A stretch of 64,000 nucleotides of DNA from the NCBI RefSeq assembly GCF_035920345.1, contig NZ_CP109149.1:5022001-5086000 (forward strand), given 5' to 3'. Under the pieces are notes generated by a model, which saw only the letters and a list, made by a program, of their open reading frames with translations, was not told the DNA's origin and made no database searches. This document shows positions 8,630 through 17,786 of the stretch, piece after piece. Position 1 is the first letter of the stretch. Every line of letters starts with the position of its first letter. The stretch is from Nocardia vinacea. GTDB taxonomy: Bacteria > Actinomycetota > Actinomycetes > Mycobacteriales > Mycobacteriaceae. Both the position numbers and the translations under genes were made by a program.

Positions 8630-8965
8630 ATGGGATTGCCAAGTGCATTCGGCAAGGCGGCCGGTGTGGGCATCGCGGCGCTCGCACTGCTCGCGCCGCT
8701 AACCGGTACCGCGCAGGCGGCCATTGGCCGGGCCTCCTACGTCACTGTGACGGGAAAGATCTTGTCGATCGAACGGCCGGACAGCGGCGCCTGTATCCAA
8801 TTGCAGGATGCCACAGTACGTTTCGAGAACGGCACCAGCGACCGGGCGTACCTGTTCGGTGATTCCGCGTGCGGTGCGGGATCCGAGATCGAGGGTGTCG
8901 ATCTCATCTGGAAGGCTCCGGCCGGGGTGCAGGCCCTGTCCGCGCGCTTCGAGCCGACCGGGTAG
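8630..8965 (+). CDS. Small secreted protein
   Basis: A 111-residue protein starting MGLPSAFGKAAGVGIAALAL behind gagaggg. An earlier ATG at 8582 adds 16 residues but lacks signal-peptide logic. A Sec signal peptide ends near TGTAQA/AIG. The mature part of about 80 residues is beta-rich, with two Cys (GACIQLQ and DSACGAG) that could form a disulfide. No known domain is visible. Small secreted proteins of this kind are frequent in Nocardia and Mycobacterium; the function is unknown. It appears monocistronic. Confidence 0.75.
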   Translation: MGLPSAFGKAAGVGIAALALLAPLTGTAQAAIGRASYVTVTGKILSIERPDSGACIQLQDATVRFENGTSDRAYLFGDSACGAGSEIEGVDLIWKAPAGVQALSARFEPTG

Positions 8966-9040
8966 CCCGCGACATCGACGCCGGAAAGACCCGAAAACCA
9001 GCCTCCCGCAATGAATTGTGCGGCGACGGCGCCGTGTTCG

Positions 9041-9199
9041 CTAGGCGACCGTGAGCACGATCTTGCCTTGGATATGCCCTCGTGCGGCGCGTTCGTGCGC
9101 CGCCCTGGCGTCTGCGAGCGGGAACGCGCTGTCGATCGCAACGGCAGCGTGCCCGCGTCGAGCAACCGACCCAATTCAGCGAGCTGCGCACCGCTCGAA
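9041..9199 (-). pseudogene. 3' remnant of a zinc-type/quinone oxidoreductase (MDR) gene, frameshifted
   Basis: The minus strand reads SSGAQLAELGRLLDAGTLP, then after a one-base frame change AIDSAFPLADARAAHERAAR plus GHIQGKIVLTVA and a stop at 9041. Together these are the characteristic C-terminus of NADP-dependent medium-chain oxidoreductases (quinone oxidoreductase type). The upstream 250 codons are absent: the sequence beyond 9200 shows no continuation. It is a truncated, shifted relic with no active product. Confidence 0.7.
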
Positions 9200-9614
9200 C
9201 GGACCTAACCTGTTCGACTGCCAATTCCTGCTGATCTCGAGCAAGCATTGGACCGCGAAGACCACGGCCAACTTTGGCGGCGACGAGGAATGTCTCGCCG
9301 CGAGGATCAGCTTGCCGCAACCGGTCGCTCTCGGCCTTTCCCGACTGTGATCTGCCTCTGCCGTACCCGCCGCCAGTGGACCAGCCGGTCGGCGCAGTCG
9401 CTGATGCACTCGCATCGCAATTATGTTGCGGGGAACGGGAATAGGACCGCCTCGTGTGCGGCGCGCGCTCAGTTCATGGCGGTCGCCATCGCCGCCGGGT
9501 GGGCCTGGAAGCCGGCGCGGAAGTGTTCTTCACCAGCCGATTCGGGGTGGGGACGGCACTTGTCGGTGCCGTCACATATCTTGGGCGCATCGTGATCGAC
9601 CGGGAGGGAGAACG
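9200..9614. other. Intergenic region before the SWIM-VWA-MoxR operon
   Basis: About 415 bases between the oxidoreductase relic and the SWIM gene. Plus-strand frames are open but have poor codon use. The promoter of the five-gene operon should lie near 9500-9600. No repeat or RNA gene is seen. Confidence 0.4.
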
Positions 9615-10124
9615 ATGGCCTCGAATCCGAGTGCCACGCCGGATGAACCGGCATGGGAAAGCGCTTCTGTCGTGCGGGTTTTGCCCGCCGTCGCACCGCG
9701 CAAACTGAACAAGGTGCCGTTCGTGGAGCTGGCCGACGGACGCCTCCAGGGCGTGGTGTCGAGTGGCTCCGACATTTCACGCGTGTACGTGGCGTCGGTG
9801 ACCGCGGGGACGCATGGGCTGAGCTGTAGCACCAATAACAACCGGCCGTGCGGCGGGTTGAACCAGGGGTGGGTCTGCAAGCACCTGGACGCACTCATCG
9901 AAGAAGCGGTGCTCCAGTACGGGCAGGACCGGGTGGCGCGGTTCCTGCGTGTCGAGGTCCCCGAGGGCACCCGACTCGCGAACTGCCTCAGCGGAACTCG
10001 CGACCCGGCTCCGGCCGCCGTGGTGTTCAGCCGGTTCCTGCGGCATCTGACCTACCTGGAACTGCCGGGTAGCGCGACGCCGATCCCGGAACTGCACTGG
10101 TTCCCGGCGGGGGTGGGTCGCTGA
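9615..10124 (+). CDS. SWIM-type zinc-finger protein
   Basis: A 169-residue protein starting MASNPSATPDEPAWES after gggaggga. Residues about 75-105 hold LSCSTNNNRPCGGLNQ followed by GWVCKHLDALIEE. The Cys...Cys...Cys-x-His spacing matches a SWIM zinc-binding motif, generally used for DNA or protein contacts. First gene of a five-gene operon; its stop TGA overlaps the next ATG by one base, so translation is coupled. A SWIM gene (YehQ-like) also accompanies the VWA/MoxR/DUF5682 genes in E. coli. Here the SWIM part and DUF5691 are separate proteins. Role in the complex unknown. Confidence 0.8.
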   Translation: MASNPSATPDEPAWESASVVRVLPAVAPRKLNKVPFVELADGRLQGVVSSGSDISRVYVASVTAGTHGLSCSTNNNRPCGGLNQGWVCKHLDALIEEAVLQYGQDRVARFLRVEVPEGTRLANCLSGTRDPAPAAVVFSRFLRHLTYLELPGSATPIPELHWFPAGVGR

Positions 10125-11500
10125 TGCAGGCTGTACAACTGGCCGCGCTGGCGGTTACGCCCGATGGCGTCGCGGCGGCCCTGGAGGCGGTGGGCGGCTT
10201 CGATACCGCGCTGGTCAACGGCTTCGCCCGGGTTTCCGAACCGCAGAGCGCGGCACTGGCGACGCTGGCCGCCGCCGTGGCGGGTTCGCCACTGGCCGAG
10301 GCGGTTACGGCGGCGGTGTCGAAGGTGAGCACGGGAGCGATCGGCACGGACGAGCTGTCAGCGCTGGCCGCCGCCCGTGCCGCCCTGCTGGGCGCGGTGC
10401 ACGACGCACTGGTGGACCAAGCCGATACGGCCATGGGCCGCAATCGATCCGAGTGGTCAATTGAACTGGATCAAGCCACCCCGAGCCCACTCGCGGCGGG
10501 TTCCCGCGCCTGGCTGGGCGAACTGGCCGTCGCCGGATGGCGCGGCGTGGACCACGACCTGGTGGCAGCCGCGGATCAAACCGTAGAGTCGCTACTGGCC
10601 GAACCCGCGCTGCGACGGCTGGCGGTGCTGCTGGACGGCTTCACCGCCGAACTGGGCGCTTCCGCGCCGATCGCCACCATGGATCGGGTGCCCGCGCGAC
10701 GCTGGGCCGATCTCTGGACGCGCGCCCTGCTGCTGTCCTGGCGCGGCGCGGAATCCGCGACGAGCGAGCCGGTTTCGGGTCGCCTGCTGCCGCTGGGCGT
10801 GGACGTGCACGAACACGGGACCGCGGTGCAGGCACAGGTGCACGGTGTGCTGGAGGTCGCGGGCACACCGGCCCGTCGGGTGCGGGTATCGGTGGCGGCG
10901 GCCAAGGTGGACACCATTGTGGGACCCGCGGTTTGGCAGTTACTGGGCGCGCATCGGCAATTGCTCACCGCGCTGGCCGAGCAGCGCGCGCTGGAGCTCA
11001 CCGAGATGCCGCTGACGGCGACCGGTGACCTGCTGTGGGATGACGATCAGGCCAAGGCCGGGGATGCCGCCGATCCGTTCGTCACCGCCACCGTGCAGCT
11101 GCCGCAGGCGCAGGCCCCTGCCGTCGCGCCGCTGAATCGCGATCCGGTGCACATCGCCGAACCGGTTCTGCTCGAGGGGTATCGGTTCCGCGACGGTGCG
11201 CTGGAGTTGGGTGAGCAGCGGATTCGGGTGGAACTCGACGCGCTGCCGACCGCCGGTCCGCTCACTCCGGCCGGGGTGACCGGCTCCAGCACCATGATCG
11301 GATTGCTGCGCTGGGATGCCAGTGGCTGGTCGGTGCGACCGCTGGCCGTGCGGCGCAAGGTCAAGAGCGCACTCACCGCCTTCCACAACGGTGATTGGGC
11401 GCTCGGCCCGACCGATCCGAAAGTCGCCAAGGCACAGGCCAAGTCGGGCGATGCCGTGGCCGTGTTGCGTGAACGCGCGGGACGGTTGTTGCGCGAATGA
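10124..11500 (+). CDS. DUF5691-like protein of the VWA-MoxR operon
   Basis: A 458-residue protein starting MQAVQLAALAVTPDGVAAAL, overlapping the SWIM stop (TGATG). Mostly alpha-helical and Ala/Leu-rich, with no catalytic motif I can identify. A protein of this size (DUF5691) typically sits between the SWIM and VWA genes in actinobacterial versions of the cluster; this assignment rests on position and length. It may be a helical scaffold for the MoxR-VWA machine. There is a 40-base gap before the VWA gene. Confidence 0.7.
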   Translation: MQAVQLAALAVTPDGVAAALEAVGGFDTALVNGFARVSEPQSAALATLAAAVAGSPLAEAVTAAVSKVSTGAIGTDELSALAAARAALLGAVHDALVDQADTAMGRNRSEWSIELDQATPSPLAAGSRAWLGELAVAGWRGVDHDLVAAADQTVESLLAEPALRRLAVLLDGFTAELGASAPIATMDRVPARRWADLWTRALLLSWRGAESATSEPVSGRLLPLGVDVHEHGTAVQAQVHGVLEVAGTPARRVRVSVAAAKVDTIVGPAVWQLLGAHRQLLTALAEQRALELTEMPLTATGDLLWDDDQAKAGDAADPFVTATVQLPQAQAPAVAPLNRDPVHIAEPVLLEGYRFRDGALELGEQRIRVELDALPTAGPLTPAGVTGSSTMIGLLRWDASGWSVRPLAVRRKVKSALTAFHNGDWALGPTDPKVAKAQAKSGDAVAVLRERAGRLLRE

Positions 11501-11540
11501 CTACAGCATCGCGAAGCGATTCCATGGGGGTGACAGTCGG

Positions 11541-12875
11541 GTGACGGGTGGGCCGAATCATGAGACGCGACGCCAGATCCTGTACTGGCGTCTACTGGCC
11601 GGCGTCTTCAATGCGGATCAGCAACCGACGCTGGAACAGGCGAGCGCGGGCATCGTCGACGATCTGGGGTTGCCGCTGGCCGTGCTCGATCCGGGCATTT
11701 CCATCGACAATGTGGTGCAACGCTATCCGGAGATGGAGGCGGAGTTCGAAAGCCTCGACTTCTCCGAGACAGTTGACTCCACAGCCGAGGACGACGGGAA
11801 CGAGGCCGAAGCCGTTTCGCCCCGGCCCGTCGGCGCGGCCGATGTCCGCACCGCCGCGCTGGTTTCCAAGCTGCTGCTGAACGTCTTCGCCACCGGCTCC
11901 GGTCAGGTCAGCGCCACCCAGCTGGCGGGCTGGCAGTCCGATGCCACTTGGCTGCGCCGCTGCCTGGGTGAGGAGCAGGCCGACGCCGTGCAAGGCGTGC
12001 TCACCGGTCTGGAAGGCGAACTGGTATCCCGCATGCGGCTGCGCGAAGTGCTGGCCGATCCGCACCTGGCCGCCCAGCTCACCCCGAGCATGTCGCTCAT
12101 CGAACAACTGTTGCGCGACAAACACAATCTGTCCGGCGTGGCCCTGGCCAATGCCAAGCGCCTCATCCGCCGCTACATCGACGAGGTCGCCGAAGTCCTG
12201 CGCACCCAGGTGCAGCAGACCAGCATCGGCACCGTCGACCGCTCGGTCCCGCCCAAGCGCATCCTCCGCAACCTGGACGTGGACCGGACCATCTGGAAGA
12301 ACCTGCCCAACTGGAACCCCCGAGACGAGCGCCTCTACGTCGACCGGCTCTACTACCGCCAGACCGCCAAGCGCACCGTCCCCGCGCGCATGATCGTGGT
12401 GGTGGACCAGTCCGGTTCCATGGTCGACTCCATGGTGAACTGCACCATTCTGGCGTCGATCTTCGCGGGCCTGCCCAAGGTGGATGTACATCTCATCGCC
12501 TACGACACCCGCGCCCTGGACCTCACCCCATGGGTGCACGACCCGTTCGAGGTGCTGTTGCGCACCAATCTCGGGGGCGGCAACGACGGCCCGGTCGCCA
12601 TGGCCATGGCCCAGCCCAAGATAACCGACCCGAAAAACACTGTGCTGGTGTGGATTTCAGACTTCTACGAGTTCGACCGCTCCCAGCCGCTGTTCGAGGC
12701 CATGGAGGCGGTGCACCGTTCCGGGGTGAAGCTCATCCCGGTCGGCTCGGTGAACAGCTCCGGCCACCAGAGCATCAACCCGTGGTTCCGTGAACGGTTC
12801 AAAAACCTTGGCACTCCGGTGATCTCCGGACGCATCCAGAAGCTCGTGCACGAACTCAAGAACTTTCTCGACTAG
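11541..12875 (+). CDS. VWA-domain protein (CoxE/YehP-like)
   Basis: A 444-residue protein starting with GTG (VTGGPNHETRRQILYWRLL). The frame is open upstream to 11316, but that part overlaps the DUF5691 gene and reads as noise. Residues 1-280 are helical. Residues about 280-430 form a von Willebrand A domain with the metal-ion site DQSGSM (289-294), a later Asn/Gly loop (RTNLGGGNDGP) and VLVWISDFYEFD, which carries the final MIDAS aspartate. VWA proteins pair with MoxR AAA ATPases, and the MoxR gene follows 13 bases downstream. Probably the substrate- or metal-binding adaptor of that ATPase. Confidence 0.9.
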   Translation: MTGGPNHETRRQILYWRLLAGVFNADQQPTLEQASAGIVDDLGLPLAVLDPGISIDNVVQRYPEMEAEFESLDFSETVDSTAEDDGNEAEAVSPRPVGAADVRTAALVSKLLLNVFATGSGQVSATQLAGWQSDATWLRRCLGEEQADAVQGVLTGLEGELVSRMRLREVLADPHLAAQLTPSMSLIEQLLRDKHNLSGVALANAKRLIRRYIDEVAEVLRTQVQQTSIGTVDRSVPPKRILRNLDVDRTIWKNLPNWNPRDERLYVDRLYYRQTAKRTVPARMIVVVDQSGSMVDSMVNCTILASIFAGLPKVDVHLIAYDTRALDLTPWVHDPFEVLLRTNLGGGNDGPVAMAMAQPKITDPKNTVLVWISDFYEFDRSQPLFEAMEAVHRSGVKLIPVGSVNSSGHQSINPWFRERFKNLGTPVISGRIQKLVHELKNFLD

Positions 12876-12888
12876 GAGACCAGCCATC

Positions 12889-14007
12889 ATGAACGACGTT
12901 TTGCGCGCCCCCGCCGAGGTCAAGTACGCCGACGAACTGGATTGGCTGGAGTCCATCGACGACGGCCCCAGGCCGTTCGCGTGGCGGCTGAGCCCGAAGA
13001 TGGTGCGGCTGTTCATCCTCGGCTCCGAACGCGCCGACGGACTGGACCGCGAGGTGGAGCAGAAGTGGTTCGGCGACCGCAGCTTCGTCGAGCGCAGCAT
13101 TGTCACCCTGGCCTCGGACCGGGGTCTGCTGCTCATCGGCGATCCGGGTACCGGCAAGAGCTGGCTGGCCGAGCTGCTGGCCGCGGCCATCAGCCGCAAT
13201 TCCACACTGGTGGTGCAGGGCACCGCCGGCACCACCGAGGACCACATCAAGTACTCGTGGAACATCTCCATGGTCATCGCCAAGGGGCAGTCGAGAGAGT
13301 CGATGATCCCGTCGCCGATCATGACCGCCATGGAGCAGGGCGTGATCGGCCGCTTCGAGGAGCTCACCCGCTCCACCAGCGACGTGCAGGACGCGCTGAT
13401 CTCCATCCTGTCGGAGAAGTACGTCTCCATCCCCGAGCTCGACGACGACAATGTGGTGTTCGCACAGCCTGGCTTCTCCATCATCGCCACCGCCAATAGC
13501 CGCGACCGGGGTGTGAACGACCTGTCCTCGGCACTCAAGCGGCGCTTCAACTTCGTGCGCATTCCGGTGGTGTCCAACAAGAAGAGCGAGGCGGAGATCG
13601 TGCGTTTCCGCACCGCAGAACTGCTGCGCCGCCATTCCCTCGAACTGGAACTGCCACCCACGCTGCTGGACATCCTGCTGGAGAGCTTCGCCGATCTGCG
13701 CGCCGCCGCGGCGGCCGCCACCAGCGACGACGACAAGCTGGAGTCGGCGCTGTCCACCGCCGAGCAGATCGGTGTGCTCGAGGACGCCATCCTGCACAGC
13801 CAGTTCTTCGGTGCGAAGCAATTGCGCGCCGAGACCCTCGCCGGTTCGCTGGTCGGGTCCCTGGCCCGGCGCACGCCCGAGGACCTGGCCATTCTCAACA
13901 AGTACCTGCACGGCGTGGTCGAGCCGCGTACCAAGGACAAGAAGGGCAATGCCGCCTGGGGTGAATTCCTGGAGGGCGGCCGGGCGGCGATCGCGAGGCT
14001 GTCGTGA
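12889..14007 (+). CDS. MoxR-type AAA+ ATPase (YehL-like)
   Basis: A 372-residue AAA+ protein. Walker A GDPGTGKS is at residues 84-91. The Walker B region is degenerate, around GRFEELTRSTSDVQDALISI. A sensor-like IIATANSRDRGVNDLSSALK and an arginine-rich RRFNFVRIPV follow. ATP hydrolysis drives remodelling, typically chaperone-like maturation together with a VWA partner. Its stop codon overlaps the GTG of the DUF5682 gene (GTGA), so the two are translationally coupled and probably made in proportion. Confidence 0.92.
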   Translation: MNDVLRAPAEVKYADELDWLESIDDGPRPFAWRLSPKMVRLFILGSERADGLDREVEQKWFGDRSFVERSIVTLASDRGLLLIGDPGTGKSWLAELLAAAISRNSTLVVQGTAGTTEDHIKYSWNISMVIAKGQSRESMIPSPIMTAMEQGVIGRFEELTRSTSDVQDALISILSEKYVSIPELDDDNVVFAQPGFSIIATANSRDRGVNDLSSALKRRFNFVRIPVVSNKKSEAEIVRFRTAELLRRHSLELELPPTLLDILLESFADLRAAAAAATSDDDKLESALSTAEQIGVLEDAILHSQFFGAKQLRAETLAGSLVGSLARRTPEDLAILNKYLHGVVEPRTKDKKGNAAWGEFLEGGRAAIARLS

Positions 14008-16805
14008 TCGTCTCCGATACCCGGTCCACGCCGAATACCTTTGCCGCGCTGCGGGATCAGTTGGCGGACGCGGCCGTCGCGTTCGCCGGGATGCCGGGGG
14101 CGGCTGGCGACATCCTGACGGGCATGGTCGACGATGTCGACCGGGCGCTGTCGGAGCGGCTGGAGATCTTCCCGGTCTGTCACCACTCACCCGCCTCCGG
14201 TCTGGCCATGGTGCGGCGGCTGCGCGAAAAGCAGCCGAGCGTCATCTACCTGGAACTGTGCGAAGACATGCGGCCGCTGCTGGACGAACTGCGCAACTGC
14301 CGGTTGCCGGTCGCCTTGCAGGCCTTCGCCACCGATGTCGAGGGTTTCCCGGCGGAATGGGCACCGCTGTCGGTGGTCGCGCCGATCACCGAATCGTCGG
14401 CCGAGTACCAGGCCATCGCCTATGCGCTCGATACGCCGGGTGTCGAACTGGTGCTGGTGGATCGGTCCACCGATCACGTCTTCCAGTGGGCTCCCAAAAA
14501 GGCGGAGTCGGAAACACCTGCCGACGACGAGCCGCCCGAGGACGAGGGCCTGCACGGCGCCGCGGTCGGCATCGAAATCGGTGATCTGCGACCGCGTTTC
14601 GCCGAACTGGAAGAACACCTGCTGCACCACGGCAAGGTCCGGCATTGGTCGGAATGGTGGGACCAGTACGTGGAGCAGCCCCTCGTGGACGCCGATTACG
14701 ACACATACCGCCAGGTCATGGTGATGATCGGCAGCCTGTTCCGGCGGCTGCGGCGCGGCAGCACCGTCGAGGACGAGGACCGCGAGCGGTACATGTGGAC
14801 CCGCATGCGGGAACACTTGGCCGCCAACGACATCGATCCGGCACAGGTGTTGTATGTGTGCGGCGCCGCCCATGCGGCCAGCCCGGTCGAACAGTTCGGA
14901 CTGGAGTCGGACGCGGCGTTCGAGATCTCGTCGCGCTCGGCCACCAAGTGGCACTACGGGCTGATCCCGTCCAGCCATTCCGCCATCGAGGCGCAGTTCG
15001 GGCTGGCCGGCGGCGCGGTGTCGATCGCGGCAGCCACCTGGGCGAAGGGTTTGCGGCGCGGCAGATTGCAGTCGTTCCAGCTGGAGGGCCAGCAGGGAAC
15101 GAAGAAGCGCGCCAAGAAACCGCCGCTGCTGCCGGTGGAACCGGAAGCCGAAGTGACGGACCAGCTTTCGGGTTTTCTGTCCCAGCCGCCGGTGCTGGAC
15201 CCACTCGATGAGGCCGAACTGCTGGAATGGTCGGTGGATATCGTCCGGCTGGCCAGGCGCAACGGCTACCTGGCCAGCACCGCCGACGCCATCGCCATCT
15301 TCGAGACCTCGATCCTGCTGGCGGGCTTGCGCAATCGTGCCCGTCCGACGCCGTACGACTTCCAGGACGCGGCCGTCACCTGCCTCGAGAAGGACCGGGT
15401 GCCGGGGCGGCGCGATGTGCGGCGGCTGTGCGAAATCCTGCTCGGCGGCGACCGCATCGGCCAGGTCGGATACGCGGCGCTGCCACCGCTGGCCCGCGAT
15501 GTGCTCGACCGGCTGGAACCGCTGGGGCTGGATCTGTCCAAGCGGACACTGCAACGCGCGCTGCTGGACCTGAAGGCGAATCCGGACCTGCGGCCGTGCT
15601 CGGATCTGCTGTGGCTGCTGCGCAGGTTGCTGCCACAGGACGCGCTGCGGCCCATCATGGGCTCACGCGGACTGGGCGAGACCTCGATCCAGGAGAGCTG
15701 GGATATCGGGCTCGGCAAATACCAGCGCTCGCTGGTGGAGCTCGGCTACGAGGGCGTGTCGGTGGAGCAGGTGCTGGAGCAGCGCCTGCGGCGTGCGGTC
15801 GCCGCACCGGACGCGACAGCGGCGGTGGCGCTGGGCGCGGTCGAGGACGCGCTGGCGTATCTGGGATCAGTCCGGCTCGCCGACGAGCTGGGCAATCGCG
15901 CGGTCGAACTCCTCGCCGCCGAGCGAACGGTCGACGACGCGCCCGTCGTGCTTCGGCGTATCCGCCTGCTGCTCAACTACTTCCGCTCCACCGAAGCCGG
16001 CCTGCCGGCGTGGTGCGAACGGTTCGTGACGGCCGGGTACGCGCACTACTGCACCCTGCTGCCCACCGCCTTTGCCGCCGAGGAGACCGGACCGGCGCAG
16101 GTGGCGGCCATGCTGGGCTTCCTCTTCGGGATGGAGAACCTGGCGCTGTCGCTGGGCTGCGATCACACCCAGCTGGAATTGGCGGTGCTGCAATCGCACC
16201 CGGAGGCGCCGGCCATGGTGGCCCTGCTGTGGGCGGCGCGTTTCCAGCTCGGCCTGCTGACCATGGCCGAGCTACGCGAGCGGTGCGACGGAATGCTGGC
16301 CAATCCCCTGGTACTGCCAACGGTTCCGCAGTACGTGAGCGGTTTCGTGCAGGCCATCGACCCGGCTCCGGCATTGAAACCCTTTGTAGTGGAGCTATTG
16401 TCGAAGGCCTTCGGCACGCTGCCGGACACGGTGCTGCTGCCGTGGCTGCCGAAGCTCATCACCACCCTGAAGGATCAGGCGGGCGGCCTGATCCCGGGAC
16501 TGGTCCGCGAAGCAGGTCGCACCTTCCCCGGCGCACTGCCCGCCGTGGACGCCTTCGTGCCGCCCTGGTCGGTCGAATTCACCACGGCCGCAACGCCGGT
16601 GGCGGCACCGCGCGGGCCGGTCACCGAACTACTGGCCGCCCACCCCGCCGCCTGCGACGCGCTCGCCGGACTGCTCGGCGTCGAGGGCGGCTGGCAGGAG
16701 GCCGGACCGGCCGGAAACCGCGAGGTAACCGATTTGCTCGACCGGTTCCCCGCAACCGCCGCCGCACTGGCAGTGCAGCTCGGAGTGTCAGCCGCGCGGA
16801 GCTGA
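14004..16805 (+). CDS. DUF5682-family protein (YehM-like)
   Basis: A 933-residue protein starting GTG (MIVSDTRSTPNTFAALRDQL), overlapping the MoxR gene by 4 bases. Residues about 50-110 read FPVCHHSPASGLAMVRRLRE and SVIYLELCEDMRPLLDEL, and near 283-292 LYVCGAAHAASP. Paired His, an E..ED.R run and a late GAAHA resemble the metal site of the TraB/ChaN/EreA-type fold; that link is my inference. The C-terminal 500 residues are helical, repeat-like and without recognised motifs. Last and largest gene of the operon, probably the effector or target of the MoxR-VWA pair. Confidence 0.85.
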   Translation: MIVSDTRSTPNTFAALRDQLADAAVAFAGMPGAAGDILTGMVDDVDRALSERLEIFPVCHHSPASGLAMVRRLREKQPSVIYLELCEDMRPLLDELRNCRLPVALQAFATDVEGFPAEWAPLSVVAPITESSAEYQAIAYALDTPGVELVLVDRSTDHVFQWAPKKAESETPADDEPPEDEGLHGAAVGIEIGDLRPRFAELEEHLLHHGKVRHWSEWWDQYVEQPLVDADYDTYRQVMVMIGSLFRRLRRGSTVEDEDRERYMWTRMREHLAANDIDPAQVLYVCGAAHAASPVEQFGLESDAAFEISSRSATKWHYGLIPSSHSAIEAQFGLAGGAVSIAAATWAKGLRRGRLQSFQLEGQQGTKKRAKKPPLLPVEPEAEVTDQLSGFLSQPPVLDPLDEAELLEWSVDIVRLARRNGYLASTADAIAIFETSILLAGLRNRARPTPYDFQDAAVTCLEKDRVPGRRDVRRLCEILLGGDRIGQVGYAALPPLARDVLDRLEPLGLDLSKRTLQRALLDLKANPDLRPCSDLLWLLRRLLPQDALRPIMGSRGLGETSIQESWDIGLGKYQRSLVELGYEGVSVEQVLEQRLRRAVAAPDATAAVALGAVEDALAYLGSVRLADELGNRAVELLAAERTVDDAPVVLRRIRLLLNYFRSTEAGLPAWCERFVTAGYAHYCTLLPTAFAAEETGPAQVAAMLGFLFGMENLALSLGCDHTQLELAVLQSHPEAPAMVALLWAARFQLGLLTMAELRERCDGMLANPLVLPTVPQYVSGFVQAIDPAPALKPFVVELLSKAFGTLPDTVLLPWLPKLITTLKDQAGGLIPGLVREAGRTFPGALPAVDAFVPPWSVEFTTAATPVAAPRGPVTELLAAHPAACDALAGLLGVEGGWQEAGPAGNREVTDLLDRFPATAAALAVQLGVSAARS

Positions 16806-16913
16806 CGCGGGCCCGGCCGGTTCGTCCCCGAAATGGGCGGCCGGGCTGCCGCCGAACTGGACAGAGCGGTCGGCAGTGGGACTGATCTCGGGGCGCACCC
16901 GGGAGTGGGGTCC

Positions 16914-16955
16914 GGGGGCGAAGCCCGCCGGGTGGGGTGTGGGGGCTTCGCCCCC
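16914..16955. terminator. GC hairpins downstream of the DUF5682 operon
   Basis: GGGGGCGAAGCCC (16914-16926) is complementary to the later GGGCTTCGCCCCC (16943-16955). The latter region, GGGGGCTTCGCCCCC (16941-16955), can also fold on itself. No U-tract follows, as is usual in actinobacteria. Likely transcription end of the operon, though the sequence is also a common actinobacterial repeat. Confidence 0.4.
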
Positions 16956-16999
16956 ACAAAACACGACGAAACGAGAAAGGCTCATGCTCTCCATGAGCG

Positions 17000-17196
17000 T
17001 GAGCCGCCTACGAGTGGAGTGGACCTTGGGGGACCTTACTCGAACACGAACACGCAGGTAGAAGCCCTGGAAGCCCTGATCAAGAAGCTGCCCGACACCA
17101 CGACAACTACCCAGCCGCCTGCGGAACGGCCATCCTGACCGCACTCCGCCAACACGGAATACCCACCCGAGACACCCACGGAAGACCTCGGTAGCG
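17000..17196 (+). pseudogene. Degraded 3' end of an unknown gene
   Basis: One frame reads SNTNTQVEALEALIKKLPD. After a one-base shift it continues HDNYPAACGTAILTALRQHG plus IPTRDTHGRPR and a stop at 17196. Both halves look protein-like and belong together only if a frame change near 17100 is allowed. I do not recognise the family. One of several broken genes between 16.8 and 17.8 kb. Confidence 0.4.
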
Positions 17197-17224
17197 GGCG
17201 CATGACCGTGCCCCTCCATCCGAG

Positions 17225-17580
17225 TAACAGCACTGGGCCAGCCCGATCGCGTGCTCGACTATGACGCTGCGAGATTCCCCCGGAACCAGATCGAAGGGAT
17301 CCCACACCAGTGCGGAGATCTGTTCTGCACCCGCGAGGACCGGCCGCTCACGCTCGCGTGATTTGAGTTTCAGCGAGGTCGCATCGACCATCACAATGCG
17401 CGGTTGGGGTCCTCGGGGGCGCCGATGTTCCAGCACCCACACCGTCTTATCCACCGACGACACCGGGTACAGGTCCCTCGACAAGTGAATGACCGCGCGC
17501 GCACCGCGCCCCGGTCCACCAACTCCTTGCGGACTGACTGTTCATGTTCATCCGATGACGTCGCCGATACCGACATCAGC
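17225..17580 (-). pseudogene. Fragment of an N-6 DNA methylase (type I restriction HsdM-like)
   Basis: Minus strand: EHEQSVRKELVDRGAVRA, then after removal of one extra base VIHLSRDLYPVSSVDKTVWV and LKSRERERPVLAGAEQISAL. This is the region just after the catalytic domain of N-6 adenine methylases (type I HsdM or BREX/PglX-like), where ..LVDRGAVRAVI.LP..L......K.VWVL is typical. The catalytic NPPY part is not present, and a frameshift sits near 17490. A dead remnant of a restriction or defence locus. Confidence 0.6.
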
Positions 17581-17602
17581 ACCGATGCCCGCCCCCTGCT
17601 CC

Positions 17603-17738
17603 GCTCTTGCTTACAGCGCGGCCTGCAGCCAGGCGAAGTTAGCGTTTAGCTCGCCACCAGCAGGCCAGCTCAGCCACCTGGACTGCGGCCTGGAGGGCAG
17701 CGCACGAAGCGGGATCAACCGGAGCTTCCGGCATCGGA
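17603..17738. other. Short decayed C-terminal coding remnants
   Basis: On the minus strand two overlapping frames end in plausible protein C-termini: ELNANFAWLQAAL, stopping near 17604, and AAVQVAELACWWRAKR, stopping near 17639. Neither has a start or a full domain. They extend the graveyard of broken genes between the DUF5682 operon and the ABC importer. Confidence 0.3.
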
Positions 17739-17775
17739 ACCGCCCACCGCGTCAGATCGTGACGCGGTGGGCGGT
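17739..17775 (-). terminator. Strong hairpin after the ABC importer operon
   Basis: ACCGCCCACCGCGTCA (17739-17754), loop GATCG, then its perfect complement TGACGCGGTGGGCGGT (17760-17775). It starts 12 bases after the stop of the minus-strand binding-protein gene. A 16-bp perfect stem with no U-run is the usual actinobacterial terminator form. Confidence 0.75.
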
Positions 17776-17786
17776 CATGGTCGCAT

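Noticed and set aside
11592..15554. Long minus-strand frames over the VWA, MoxR and DUF5682 genes
   Set aside because: Mirror frames of well-supported genes with clear domains; no RBS and His/Gly/Gln-rich composition.
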